NCBI GenBank assembly: GCA_019914945.1
Contig: CM034105.1
Coordinates: 372,001-436,000, forward strand
Origin: Typha latifolia
Taxonomy: Eukaryota > Streptophyta > Magnoliopsida > Poales > Typhaceae
DNA length: 64,000 bases
Reading direction: 5' to 3'
The notes beneath the pieces are model-generated. The model searched no databases and was not told where the DNA came from. It saw only the letters and a program-made list of their open reading frames with translations. Positions 37,814 to 48,280 of the stretch are shown here, piece after piece (position 1 is the stretch's first letter; every line of letters starts with the position of its first letter). The position numbers and the translations under genes were made by a program.

Positions 37814-38063
37814 CAAGATATTATGTATTCGTATTTATATCTTTTAAATACACGGACACCCTCAGAATTCCTTATTTTTTGAATAACACAAATATAAATA
37901 ATCTATGATTTTCTAAGGTTAAAAATTTTATATTTAACTTATTAGTAGTCAAAAAAGTAATGGAGCCATGTAGCTAAAAATAAGTGCTTTGAATTCTTTC
38001 GGGTATACATACCAATACATTATAGTGTCACGTCACCTACTCTCAGGAAAAAAAAAGATGACG
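36639..38063. other. Convergent intergenic region, DDR4-like and OVATE genes
   Basis: Holds the two 3' untranslated regions and AT-rich spacer. A (TA)n tract with a short CA tail is at 37781-37812. No other gene seen. Confidence 0.4.
37781..37812. repeat. (TA)n-(CA)n microsatellite
   Basis: About 12 TA units followed by four CA units, intergenic. Confidence 0.9.
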
Positions 38064-38667
38064 TCACTTGATCTCCTTCATCAAAGACGGCGCCGGCGAC
38101 GGATATAGAAACGTCAGCAGATCGGCGAAGGCGCTGAGGATGTACTTGTGGACGCTCCTCTCGTTGATCTCCAAGTAGCACAGGAGCAGCTCCTCCAGGA
38201 ACTCCCAATCTAACGACTTCCCTCGCTCCACGTCCCTCGCCGCCAACATCTCGGCCATCGACGCCTTGAAGTCCCCGCGCGGGTCCGTCGAGTATTCCAC
38301 CACCGCCACGCCCCCGCACGCGCCGGTCACGTGGTGTCCCGTGTTGTCAGCGAAGGTGGAGGATGACGACGCGGCGCTGCTCCGCCGCGCCTCCTCGATT
38401 AGTGAGCTAGTCTCGGCGGGGGACACGAAGAAGCGGTCCGTGGCGCTGATGGAGCCCCGTGGCGGCTCCGTCAGGCGAGGGGAGAGCTCGGTGGGGCCGT
38501 ACCAGTACGTCAGGCCTCTGCCGCAGGTGACGTCATCCCCGGCGCCGACGTAGCGGTCGAAGGAGAGTGTCTTGAGGTGGTCGCTGTCCGAGAAGAGCCA
38601 ATGAGGCGGGGATGTCTTTGGCTTGGATTGGGATGTATCACTTTGTCTTTTCTTGCTCTTCTTTGCC

Positions 38668-38669
<2 letters not shown>
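38064..38669 (-). CDS. OVATE family protein (transcriptional repressor)
   Basis: Intronless, 201 aa, as usual for the family. The N-terminus MAKKSKKRQSD is basic and looks like a nuclear targeting stretch. A Ser-rich linker (RRSSAASSSSTFADN) follows. The C-terminal OVATE domain (about residues 127-193) reads VVEYSTDPRGDFKASMAEML, then ARDVERGKSLDWEFLEELLL and CYLEINERSVHKYILSAFAD, matching the family's spacing. Family members repress transcription and interact with TALE homeodomain and TRM proteins to shape organs. Which OFP this is cannot be told. The gene is GC-rich compared with its flanks. Its ATG is preceded, after only three bases, by a roughly 64-bp (GA)n tract on the sense strand. Confidence 0.95.

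Positions 38670-38672
<3 letters not shown>

Positions 38673-38736
<64 letters not shown>
38673..38736. repeat. Long (CT)n/(GA)n microsatellite at OVATE gene start
   Basis: About 32 uninterrupted dinucleotide units. On the OVATE sense strand it reads (GA)n and ends three bases before the start codon. Confidence 0.98.
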
Positions 38737-38739
<3 letters not shown>

Positions 38740-39548
38740 TTTCCTATATTCTTCTTGTATCTATTGCATTATAACTTTGTTTTCAAGAATGCTATATATA
38801 GAGTAGATGGAGCACTTGAAGGCCAGTTGGATGAAATGGCGAAAAGTTTCCTACTTTGACCTATTTGTAGTCATTGTAATCTGATATTCTTATGAGTTGT
38901 ATTACAATTAAAGGGAATTTCCGATATCTTTAAGAATAATTTCATGCCATTTGTGGAGGACAAATGTTATTTTTCTACCGAGAATAATGTTGTATTTCCT
39001 ATTTTATATTTGTAACGGATGAGACATCTGGCTCTATACTTTAAGTGCTAAACGGGAAGTTGATGTATAGAAGGAAATAAAGGTGGAGTGTTTGTGAATC
39101 TTTAAAGGGAGCCGTTGGATTACATTAATTGTAAGGCAAGTATTTACTGTTCTCCAGTAGAATCTCCCATAGATTTAGATGGCGGTTTCGTCCTTAACTT
39201 CCAAGTTTGAAGATTAGGGAGGGCATTTTGTTCTCTCTTCTTCAAAACAGGAAACATTGGTCCAAATTATCAATTCAAAGTTACCATTTTGCATAAGACT
39301 TATTAGAGCTATAGCCAAAATGTTGTTAGGTTAAGTTGAGGGCCAAACCTTGACCAACTAATCGAACTCAAACCTAACCCATGTCATGGATTCCACGTTC
39401 AATGAGGTAAGCCAACACGTAGGGGGTTCATGGTAGGAAGCCAACCATGCAGCATTTTGCAACATAAATGTGACAATAAATAGCAAATAGTCCGTTTAAT
39501 ACAACATTAATGTAGACGTAATGCCTAGCTAAGAGTAACAAGTGTAAG
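38737..39548. other. OVATE gene promoter and AG-peptide 3' flank
   Basis: AT-rich spacer between two genes on the minus strand. A likely promoter for the OVATE gene is on the left, with GCTATATATA-like words near 38790. No coding sequence recognised. Confidence 0.4.
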
Positions 39549-39734
39549 CTAATGTAACAAATAGGTGAGGATGAGAGCTATGAGCATGAGCACGTAGGCG
39601 ATCCCTTGATCAATCGCCTTGACATCGATCCCACGAGACGACTTCGTCCATGCCTGGCCATTACCGAGCTGAATCAGCCCTGAAAAGAAGAAAGTTGCAA
39701 CAAAGAGCAGTGCGCACACTCTCATGCAACCCAT
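39549..39734 (-). CDS. Arabinogalactan-peptide-like protein without proline
   Basis: Single exon, 61 aa. The order is signal peptide (MGCMRVCALLFVATFFFSG, then LIQLGNGQA), a very short mature region (WTKSSRGIDVKAIDQG), and a C-terminal hydrophobic tail IAYVLMLIALILTYLLH. The IDQGIAYVLM-x2-AL-x-LTYL pattern is the hallmark of plant arabinogalactan peptides (DUF1070), where the tail is exchanged for a GPI anchor. Unlike normal family members, the mature segment has no proline. The hydroxyproline sites that carry arabinogalactan are therefore absent. A (TA)n TATA-like tract lies about 54 bp upstream. It is one of two related genes in the same orientation here. It could be a diverged functional copy or one losing function. 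Confidence 0.82.
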   Translation of the reverse strand: MGCMRVCALLFVATFFFSGLIQLGNGQAWTKSSRGIDVKAIDQGIAYVLMLIALILTYLLH

Positions 39735-39787
39735 CTTACTCTCTTAAAAGGAGACTCAAAAGGTTTGGAAGAGAAGTGTGTGTGTAT

Positions 39788-39812
39788 ACTATATATATAT
39801 ATATATATATAT
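39788..39812. repeat. (TA)n tract upstream of the AG-peptide gene
   Basis: About 12 TA units, 54 bp upstream of the start codon. It may double as the TATA region of that gene. Confidence 0.85.
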
Positions 39813-40243
39813 GGAGCTTTTAGATGAAGTAGAGTTGTTTGGCATTTGGAAGAGGAAGTGGTGGACATATTATAGGGAAGTTTGCCCTTCCTCTCCTCCT
39901 TGCTGCGCCTGTTGATCTATTTTCGACCACTTCTTTCTCCACCGGAGGAAGAAACAAAGGATTGGAGCAATTTCTTGAACGTTGACTCGATCTGTTTCTG
40001 GCTGTGACCTAGCAAATTCCATGGCAGCGTTTGGATGTTTGAGTGATGCATGGGTTAGTCCTCTGCATCTCACAGTGCAGAGAATTTCTGCAGTTGCATA
40101 TGTGGAAACCGATGGTTGATTACAAACACACGGGAGCTACTCATGGAATGCCACATTTCATAGGGTGTATTTCATTTACTAGATTCTTAGCTGCAGGGAA
40201 GTTTATACGATTGCACCTGGTTGCCTAGTGGGGACGACTGGCC

Positions 40244-40327
40244 GTTGACCGAAACAACGTGGCTGCCGAAAGCTTTCACGGCAGTCACTGGTCAACGAGT
40301 CGTAGAGCTCACTCCAGTTTCGGTCAA
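40244..40327. promoter_or_regulatory. Nested palindrome with W-box cluster
   Basis: The outer arms GTTGACC (40244-40250) and GGTCAAC (40290-40296) enclose inner arms CTGCCG (40263-40268) and CGGCAG (40279-40284) around a near-palindromic AAGCTT core. A perfect 11-bp inverted match links TTGACCGAAAC (40245-40255) to GTTTCGGTCAA (40317-40327). Three TTGAC cores are the binding word of WRKY factors. Control of the AG-peptide gene about 500 bp away is inference. Confidence 0.5.
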
Positions 40328-40864
40328 ATCTCCTGGATAAGATTTTGTCTTCTATTCCTCTGCACCGTTGGATGGAAAATTGAGAGTGAAGATGTGTTTG
40401 CTGTGGCCTGTGATCATGAGTATTTTATCTGATCGGTTAAATGTTTGTTAAACACTGTAAAACCTGAAAGAATATATAACTAATCTAATGCGAGGAGATC
40501 TTCTATTCCACGTGTTTTATACATCTGACCATATCCTATTTCTACATTTCACATGGATAGTATTAGATCGCTAATTAACGCTTAATCTCAGAAGTTTTGT
40601 TGTTGGACTCTTATTGGGTTGGCGTATAAATGGTACGTGAGAGGCCGATCGAATTATCAACGGTGCACTATATATTATCGTCATTTGCGTTAGTAAATAA
40701 TTATCAAACGTATGCGCCGACAATAGAACCCACGATACTATCGAATAATTTATCGAATCAAGAAGACAGAGCGTTGCATTCCTTACACCATTCAAGCTCT
40801 AAAACAGATAAAAATAGAATTACAAACTGAATCTAACAAGCAATGACTGAAGCTTTTTTAGGGG

Positions 40865-41044
40865 TCAACGAACAAGATACGTAGCAAGGAGAGCCACGAT
40901 CATGAGCACGTAGGCAATTCCTTGGTCGACCGCCGTCCCTTCGCTGGTCAGAGATGTCGGCGCCGCTTTGCCGTTCGCTGGCCGCATAAGGCCAGACAAG
41001 AAGAATGTGACGAAGATCATAGCGTAAACTTTGACTGTGTTCAT
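40865..41044 (-). CDS. Arabinogalactan peptide (AGP16/20-type)
   Basis: Single exon, 59 aa from the ATG at 41044; the longer upstream frame has no ATG. Signal peptide MNTVKVYAMIFVTFFLSG, then LMRPANG. The mature core KAAPTSLTSEGTAVDQG has a single Ala-Pro, the kind of site that is hydroxylated and O-glycosylated. The GPI-signal tail IAYVLMIVALLATYLVR follows. The family pattern VDQGIAYVLM is intact. Arabinogalactan peptides sit on the outer face of the plasma membrane and in the wall. A TATA-like CTTTATATAAG (complement) lies at 41191-41201. Its neighbour at 39549-39734 shares signal, DQGIAYVLM motif and tail, so the two are likely an old tandem duplicate. Confidence 0.88.
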   Translation of the reverse strand: MNTVKVYAMIFVTFFLSGLMRPANGKAAPTSLTSEGTAVDQGIAYVLMIVALLATYLVR

Positions 41045-42047
41045 CTTACTAATAGAACTAAACAAGAATGTAACTTTGGAGTAATTGGTTGTGCTAGCTC
41101 TTAAAGCTTAATAAGAGTACGGTGATGAGAAGAAGAGAGGAATGATATATAATATATATGGAGGGAGAGCAGTGCAGGTGTTAGCTTTAGCTTATATAAA
41201 GGGTGGTATAAGAGTTCGAATAGAATAAGTTTGCTAAATTAATTGAATCGCTGGCCACGCTGTTTCAAACTCGCATCATGAGAGGTCAAAGATTGAAGAA
41301 TTTGCCTGCAGTTTTCGTAGACGTACTGGAGCTTTGGATACACTTGCACAACCCTTTTATTGAGCTCGTCAGAGTTTGACTCCTTTTAGACGTCAGCCTA
41401 GTGTTGTCTCTATTGGTTGAATGGGTTAAGAGGAAGATAAATATAATAATATATAGAGTAGTTTGTCCCAGGTTATAATTATTTTTATATAATATTAACA
41501 AAAGTGGCTAAAAGTTTCACAGTATAAGATAGACTAGCTTACCTATCATTATAGCTCATTAGTTGGGTCTAATGCAAAAAATTAGAGTTAGATCAATAAA
41601 AAAGAAAAGAAACAGAGACTTATTTAGTTACTGTCAAATGAGCGATCAATTTAGATGAAATTAGGATATGTTAAGCATGGAATCATACAAGTTAAATTAA
41701 AAGCCCAATTGGGCTAATAGTATTAATGGGGCCCAGCTCAGTCCCAGCTTTAGCTCATGATTCTTCTTCTCTCATTTTAGTGCTCGAAGAATAGGTACTC
41801 TTGTTTGGGATTGAGAACATTTATGTGATGTTCTCGTTTTGTTTGGCGTTCTTCGTATGCAGTTTTCTCTTAATTTCGCAAGCTTATCCTTTGTAAAATG
41901 CTACAAATATTCTCAGTGCAAAACATATATAAAGAGTTTGTAAAATGGAATAGCATATTAAGAAATGTGTCATCGCATATGGCACTCACTATTATTGTTT
42001 CACTCTCTCACCTTTTTTATTTTTTATTTTTTGCTTCTGTTATTAGA
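41045..42047. other. AG-peptide promoter and ALDH 3' flank
   Basis: AT-rich, no other gene recognised. The left side is the promoter of the AG-peptide gene. The right end should be the aldehyde dehydrogenase 3'UTR. Confidence 0.4.
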
Positions 42048-44291
42048 CTACAGCCAAGGGGAATTATAGATAGGAGTGACCACAGTCTTTGTTTGGAAAT
42101 ACTTCTCAAGAGCATGCATGCTGTTATCCTTCCCAAACCCACTCATCTTATAACCACCAAAAGGACAGTCCGTGTCAAGAACGAGGTAGCAATTGATCCA
42201 GATGGTTCCTGCACGAATCGATCTCGACATCCTGTTTGCAATGTTTAGATCCTTCGACACGATCCCGGCAGCTAGTCCATACTTCGTATTGTTCGCCTTC
42301 TCTATCGCTTCCTCAATAGTCCTAAAAAAAAGAAAAAGAAAAAGAAAAAAAGAAGAGTAGAAATTCAAGAACAATAGTTGGTCTTTGAGATTGTCTACTA
42401 AGTTGTGGCAGACTTACTTGAACTTCATGAGGGACATCACAGGACCAAATATTTCATCTTGGGCTATCAGCATATCCTCCTGTGAATTTTTATTTTATTT
42501 ATGATGTTTAGCTGATGACTCAGTTTCAATTCATTCCATATAGAACACGGTTTTTGTGATATAGTGTTTGTTTCACCTTCACATCAACGAAGATAGTTGG
42601 CTCAATGTAGTAGCCTTGCTCACTGCAAGGCTTTCCTCCTGTCAGTAAGGTAGCTCCTTCTCTGTTTCCATGCTCAATGTATTCAAGAACCTTCTCATAT
42701 TGCTTCTTATCAACCTGCACTACATATAGGAGAGGATCATCTGCTGGCAGAATCTATTGATCAGACAATCTGAAAGGTTTAGGCTACCTGAGGCCCTTGA
42801 TGGACGTGGGGATCAAAAGGGTCTCCAACTTTCCAGTTCTTCATGCTCTCTGCTATCTTCTTCACGAATTGATCATAAATCCCCTCTTGAACGTATACAC
42901 GAGAACCTGCCATGCAAACTTCTCCCTAGAAGTTCACAGAACAAATGACATCGCATGGTTATTTTCTACTCAATTTTTTAAGGATTAATAAACTCTCCGG
43001 CGAGAAAGATTTTCCATGCCTTGTTAAAGAATGTGGCGGTGCGAGCAATATCAACTGCCATATCTACATCAGCATCATCAAAGATAATGAGAGGCGACTT
43101 GCCACCCAGTTCAAGTGAGACCGCCTTTAGGTTGCTTCTCGCTGCTGCCTCCATTATGAGACGTCCAACTGCTGTCGATCCTGTAAAGCTAACCTAAATC
43201 AAAAGAGTTAGTTCAACAAACTGATTGCAGGAGGGGAATCTCTTTGTTAAGACGATGCCCATTGAGGAATAAATTTTCCTAGCTAGGTTACTGATACATC
43301 ACAAATTACCTTGTCGACATCCATATGAGAGGCAATGGCTGCTCCTGCTGTTGACCCAAAGCCTGTGACTACATTGAGCACCCCATCAGGAATACCTGCC
43401 TGTAACATGAGAAGTTAATGAACATAAAATTAGTCTAGGCAACTTAAGTTGAAGAGAAGAGTTTAAACCTAAATAGTAAGTCAAATACTTCTTCAATACC
43501 TTTTCCAAATTTAAAATTATAATCTATCCACTATAATAATTAATTTTCATATTCAATGCTAATTTTAACACCACATGATATAAAAGAAAATATAAAAAAC
43601 TTAATACTCCTCTATAGTATCCTATTTCTATATCCGATACCGGTTTCAAAATCAAGTTACATAAAACTAAGAAAAAGACAATAAGAATTTATAAGTACCT
43701 GCTTAGCCAAGTGGGCATAGAAGAGAGCAGTCAAGGGAGTTTGTTCAGCAGGCTTAACGACCATAGTGCAACCAGCAGCCAAAGCAGGGGATACTTTGCT
43801 GAAGAACATGATAGATGGGAAGTTCCAAGGTATGATGTGCCCAACTACGCCAATGGGTTCGCGCAACGTGTAACCTTGGAACTCTCCTGCAATCTTCACG
43901 GTCTCGCCGTGAACTTTATCAGCAGCCCCAGCAAAATAGCGGAGCGCATCAGCAGACGCCTTGATATCAACTATCTTTGTCAGGAAGAACAACTTCCCCG
44001 CATCTAAGCTCTCCAGTGCTGCCAGTTCGTCAACATTTTGCTCGATTAAGTCCGCAAATCTCGTCATTATCCTCCCCCTTTCCTGGCAACGATTGTGCAT
44101 AAAAGGTTACGTGAGTTACCAGAAGGACTCTGTTTTATACTCGGGTATCTTTTCCATTCTACTTTTTATTGCTTGTATGAAGAAACGCAGGATGGTTGTA
44201 AATTGATGCAAATGACTCTGTTTTGATGTTTATAAACTTGTAAACCTTCATGTTTTAAAATTTGTAAAGATGCCATCAGTAAATAATAGCA

Positions 44292-44326
<35 letters not shown>

Positions 44327-46058
44327 ATACGTAGCCGGACATGCGAGGCCACTTGCCATGGTCAAAAGCTTCTCTGGCAGCTTTCACTGCCAAATTCACA
44401 TCTTCTTTGTCACCTGCAGCAACGCTTGTTATCACATTCCCTGTGCGTGGATCTCTGGTCTCCAATGTATTCCCTTTAGAACACCCAACGTTAAAAAGGA
44501 GAACAAAATTTAAAAAAATAACATGATAAAAATTGGTTAATTTTTCATGCAGATCGATTTCACACTTGCTGAAGTATTCCTATAAAGCTAACTCACGACT
44601 GATCGGTGAGATCATATATACTTGTAATTTAAGGCCCCCACTTCCACTGTAGACTAGCACCGGAACGGTGTGAGGCCCTGGATAAATATCGTGGCATAAG
44701 AGGAGGTGCCGAATTATATTTCATCTCCCTATTGGGAGAGTTTTTCTCTAAAAAATACTCATCTAAATTCGCTGAATTCTTCATAAAACTTACACAAAAT
44801 TGATAGAACATTAAATTTTTTTACGTAAATCGCTTAACTTAAATTTAAAAAAGTCGTTAATTATATCAGCCGTTTCCTAACACAAAGTCAAAAGCTCAAT
44901 CCCCGTCCTCTCTTTCGTTCACTAGTCTTTTTTTTTTTCCAAGGAAAAGGAGTTTTTTTTTTTTTTTTTTTTGGTATAGATTTCACCGGACTATTTGATA
45001 CAAGACAATAAAAGAGATGTGAGCAACTACGCCATTCTTATATTCCAGAAGTTATGGTACCATGGTCACTGTAAATGATAGCGACCGACGGTATCGACTA
45101 CTCCTTGGTCAAGAGAACGAGAGAGTCGAATTATTAGAAACGAGTACTATGATTAGCCTACTAATACTTTTCTTTTGTTTTTGTCTCTCCAATTTGGCAC
45201 GATTGAATACAACTACCCTATTAGGACGAAACACTTTTCTGTGGATCTCAGTGGGCAGTTTCGTTTGGATTGTGATGGTATTTTGGCTACTGCCAAGATT
45301 TTCTACCCACAACTAACCTGGTTAAGGAGGTAGAATAAAATTTTGCCACTTCGTGAGTTCTTAACCAAATTAGCTAGCCTTGTTTTAATTTTTTTTTATC
45401 TCTTTAATTTAGTCTTTTATCAGTTAAAATAATTTTTTAATAAAAAATATTGAATTTAAAAATATTAATCAGTTTATTATTTTTATTAAATTAGACTCTA
45501 TTCCATAATAAATTTGAGCGACAACTTATATGAATAAAAAAATTATAGACTACTTGGCAGCAGGTTGTCTTACAGCCCGTAGGGGTCCCTCCTGAACCGG
45601 GGCAGCTAAATTTAGCCGATTGGCAGCCAATATAATGCTGCCTAAGTTTCCATTTTTTTTATAAAGGATAAGGTATATTGTTTAGGAACCAAGAGCTCTG
45701 GTTCACTCGTTTTATAGCATAACGAGGTGCTCTCGAGTTCCAACTTCAAGGAAATATAATGAAATAAAAAAGTTACGATGATAGGAAGCTACTCACATAA
45801 AGTATATAAGTAAGTTTAAAAACGAAAAACTTTATAACAAAGTAATGAACAGCAAACTAACGAAGAAAGAAAAAAGAAGAAAAGGAGAGAGGGGAGCATG
45901 AAAAGAAGAGGATTAAGAAGAGAGGGAAAGACGAAAAGGGTGCGACAAGTGGTACCGGAGATGGCATCAGAGAAGCGACCGTTGATGAAGAGCTTGGTGA
46001 ATTTGATCTCTGGCAACTTGAAGCCATTTGCCGAGCTGCCGTTGGAATTAGAAGCCAT
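42048..46058 (-). CDS. ALDH2C4: Cytosolic aldehyde dehydrogenase, ALDH2C4 type
   Basis: Nine exons (complement): 45956-46058, 44331-44473, 43699-44082, 43310-43399, 43020-43193, 42788-42925, 42577-42714, 42418-42479, 42048-42321, giving 501 aa, the same length as Arabidopsis ALDH2C4/REF1. The model places Asn169 in PWNFPS, general base Glu268 in SLELGGKSP and nucleophile Cys302 in GEVCMAGSR at exactly the canonical numbers. FTGST is the NAD loop. No transit peptide is present ([20 protein letters not shown]), so it is cytosolic. Family enzymes oxidise coniferaldehyde and sinapaldehyde to ferulic and sinapic acids with NAD(P). All introns are GT-AG except the fifth, whose donor is GC at 43019-43018. 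Intron 1 is long (1.48 kb) and repeat-rich. (GA)n tracts flank the start. Confidence 0.95.
42926..43019 (-). other. GC-AG intron of the ALDH gene
   Basis: Exon 5 ends FFNK (…AACAAG) and is followed by GCATGG. The next exon starts after CTTCTAG with GGAGAAGTTTGC. Reading through would give a stop after 15 codons. No GT near the exon end keeps the frame and the FFNKGEVC junction. Confidence 0.75.
44294..44324. repeat. (AG)n microsatellite next to an ALDH splice donor
   Basis: About 15 AG units, starting six bases into intron 2 from the donor at 44330. On the gene strand it is (CT)n. Confidence 0.95.
44474..45955 (-). other. ALDH intron 1 with repeat-like content
   Basis: The 1.48-kb first intron contains a poly(T) run at about 44952-44974. 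It also holds an 84-codon open frame on the plus strand (45062-45316) with hydrophobic stretches ([30 protein letters not shown]), and a GC-richer fragment near 44630-44700. These suggest old insertions. Neither the source nor the ends are clear. Confidence 0.35.
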
Positions 46059-46107
46059 ATGGAGCAAGAAAGGAAGCAGCCACTCTGAACTATATCACCC
46101 TCTCTTT

Positions 46108-46131
46108 TTTTTTTTCTCTCTCTCTCTCTCA
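46108..46131. repeat. (CT)n tract in ALDH leader
   Basis: About ten CT units after a T run, 50-75 bp upstream of the ALDH start codon. It reads (GA)n on the gene's sense strand. Confidence 0.85.
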
Positions 46132-48280
46132 ATAATATATGTGATGTGATTGTTTTGATTGTTAAAATATGGAGAGAAAAAAAGAATTACTCACTGTTAT
46201 AAACTTCTTACTTTTAATACTTTCAATACCCTTTATTCATCTATCTATCTTTCTCTGTAAAAATAAAAAAAAATCTAATGGTCAATATAGTTAAAGGGTA
46301 TAATAGTAACACTAGAAATTTGAGTCCTATAACCGGTTCAACAGATGATTATTTATTTCTAAATTATAATCACTAGAAATTTGTGATTTTTTTTTATGCA
46401 TATAGCCTCTCAATTTTGTTTATTTATGTATATATCATTTTAAATTTCATACTTATATATATAACCTTCAACATATATGCCTCAGAATAATGTATATATA
46501 TATATATATATATATATTATTAGTTTAAGATTAATTTAAACTAAAATTTAATAACACATTAAAATAGAGAATCAGATATAAATTAAAGTCTATCTCCTAT
46601 AAATATAAATAATCAAATTTAAATAGTCTAGTATTAAGTAATATCTCATATAATTAAAGCATAATCGTATCTAAGAAAGAAAAATTTTAACGAAAAAAAG
46701 CGATGCACGTAATCTAATCTTTTTAACTAATGTATTATTTTATCTATGTAATGTGGTGTTGTAATTTGTACCGGGTATAAACATTAGTTATTTTAGCTGT
46801 TAGATTAGGAGTATCGAAGTGTTTACCTTTTAATATTTAATTGAAACAAAAAATCAAAGAGAAAGAATTTGGATTCCTTATTTGAAAAAAGAAATTACTT
46901 CACTAAAATTAGTCACTTTATTAAGTATTACTTTCTAATAATCAAACACTAAACAAAATTTCGAATCCTAAATTCTTTTTCAAGGAAATGAAAACTTAAT
47001 AGCATTTATAATCATTTTAGTAGTAGGATGATTATATTTAGAAAGGACCTTTTGATTTAGTGGAATAAGCTAGTATGAAATATGGGCGAGTTAAAAAAGG
47101 AAGAAGACATTTTTAAATATATTTTAATATTTTAATTAATATAATTATATAAATTATAGATTATAATTAATGATAAAATATCAAACTAACAGTAGAGTGT
47201 TATATAAAAATAGCAATATATAGATGAGCAAAGTCGAACAGCATGCGTAGTGAGATAATTTTTTAGTCTTACGAATTTATTCAAACTTGATATATAAAAA
47301 GAAAATGGGAAGAAGGCAGCCCCACATTTTGGCTAAGATACAGTCAGAACAATAAAAAAAATAGTATTAAGCACATATATGACAACACAAACACTTACGT
47401 TGAAAGAAAATGCGAGGAATGGCAACAGTCTCAGAAACAAGTTTCTTTTTTGGCCAACATCAACAACACACTCAGAAATGCATAAAGACTTGTAAGGAAT
47501 AACGCAGGGGTTAGTGGGTCATGCAATTTAGTCAAGCTCACATATGAGCTAACACCACAAATTGCCATATACTGATACCAAGCAAACTAAGACAAATAAC
47601 AAAAGCTAACAACAAGACAAAATATCACAACTGCAACAAACAAAGAAGTTAAACACTCTGATAGCTCCATTTGTGGTAACACGGCGACGAAGGTGGAGTG
47701 GGCAACTCGATGAAGGTCAAGGCAATGGATTAGAGGTCGATGACAATGACACCGGAGGAAGCCTGGCGCTCGGGACCGACCTAACTTGAGTTATCTTACA
47801 GATCCAGCCTCTGTTGATGTAGGACGATATAGGAGGAGAGAGATGAGTAAGTCGACAGCAATGCTAATAGCGACGGGATGGAGGATGAGTGGGCGTTTAT
47901 GAAGTAAGAAGGGGGATAGATCGCAACAGGGAAAAGAGAGAAAGGAGAGAGGAGAGACTAGATCAAGAGAACACAAGGAGAGGGAGAAGGCCAAGCCTTA
48001 TAAGAGGGAAAAGTTGCAGACTAAACACTAGCAGTGAACAAGTAACCTGTAACTTTGAGAAATCTGCCCTATAGTGTATAGGACCTCACGGCAGACTATC
48101 GATCAGCTAAACATTTGAGCTCGTAGGCATACGAAAGAAAAAAAATTCAAGCAACACTCTCAATTATAGAATATCAGCCAAAGCTTTGTAAAAAACAAGC
48201 CTGAGAAAAGAAAAGGTACATCCATTTATAGCTTCTGATCTAGTATATAGGTGAAGTAATTTCGGCACCTTCGTTTACAT
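46132..48280. other. AT-rich intergenic region upstream of ALDH
   Basis: Very AT-rich from 46200 to 47350, with a (TA)n tract near 46493-46517. The part at 47660-48060 is GC-richer and purine-rich, with TTATAAGGCTTGG on the complement and a weak open frame, but no family match. The right end should include the 3'UTR of the FRIGIDA-like gene. Confidence 0.35.
46493..46517. repeat. (TA)n microsatellite
   Basis: About 12 TA units in AT-rich spacer. Confidence 0.9.

Larger units (their letters stand above)
39735..40864. other. Spacer between the two AG-peptide genes
   Basis: The promoter of the left gene and the 3' flank of the right gene. No coding frame recognised. It carries the palindromic W-box cluster at 40244-40327. 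Confidence 0.45.

Noticed and set aside
38020..38319. Gly/Arg-rich frame antiparallel-overlapping the OVATE gene end
   Set aside because: A shifted reading of the same GC-rich strand as the OVATE gene; the OVATE domain frame is clear.
41045..41065. Seven-residue N-terminal extension of the right AG peptide
   Set aside because: It would begin at a TTG codon. The first ATG is at 41044 and gives a normal signal peptide.
45062..45316. A plastid psbL/psbJ insertion in ALDH intron 1
   Set aside because: The likeness is a few scattered residues. Real plastid insertions would show long near-identical DNA, which is not seen. Kept only as an unexplained frame.
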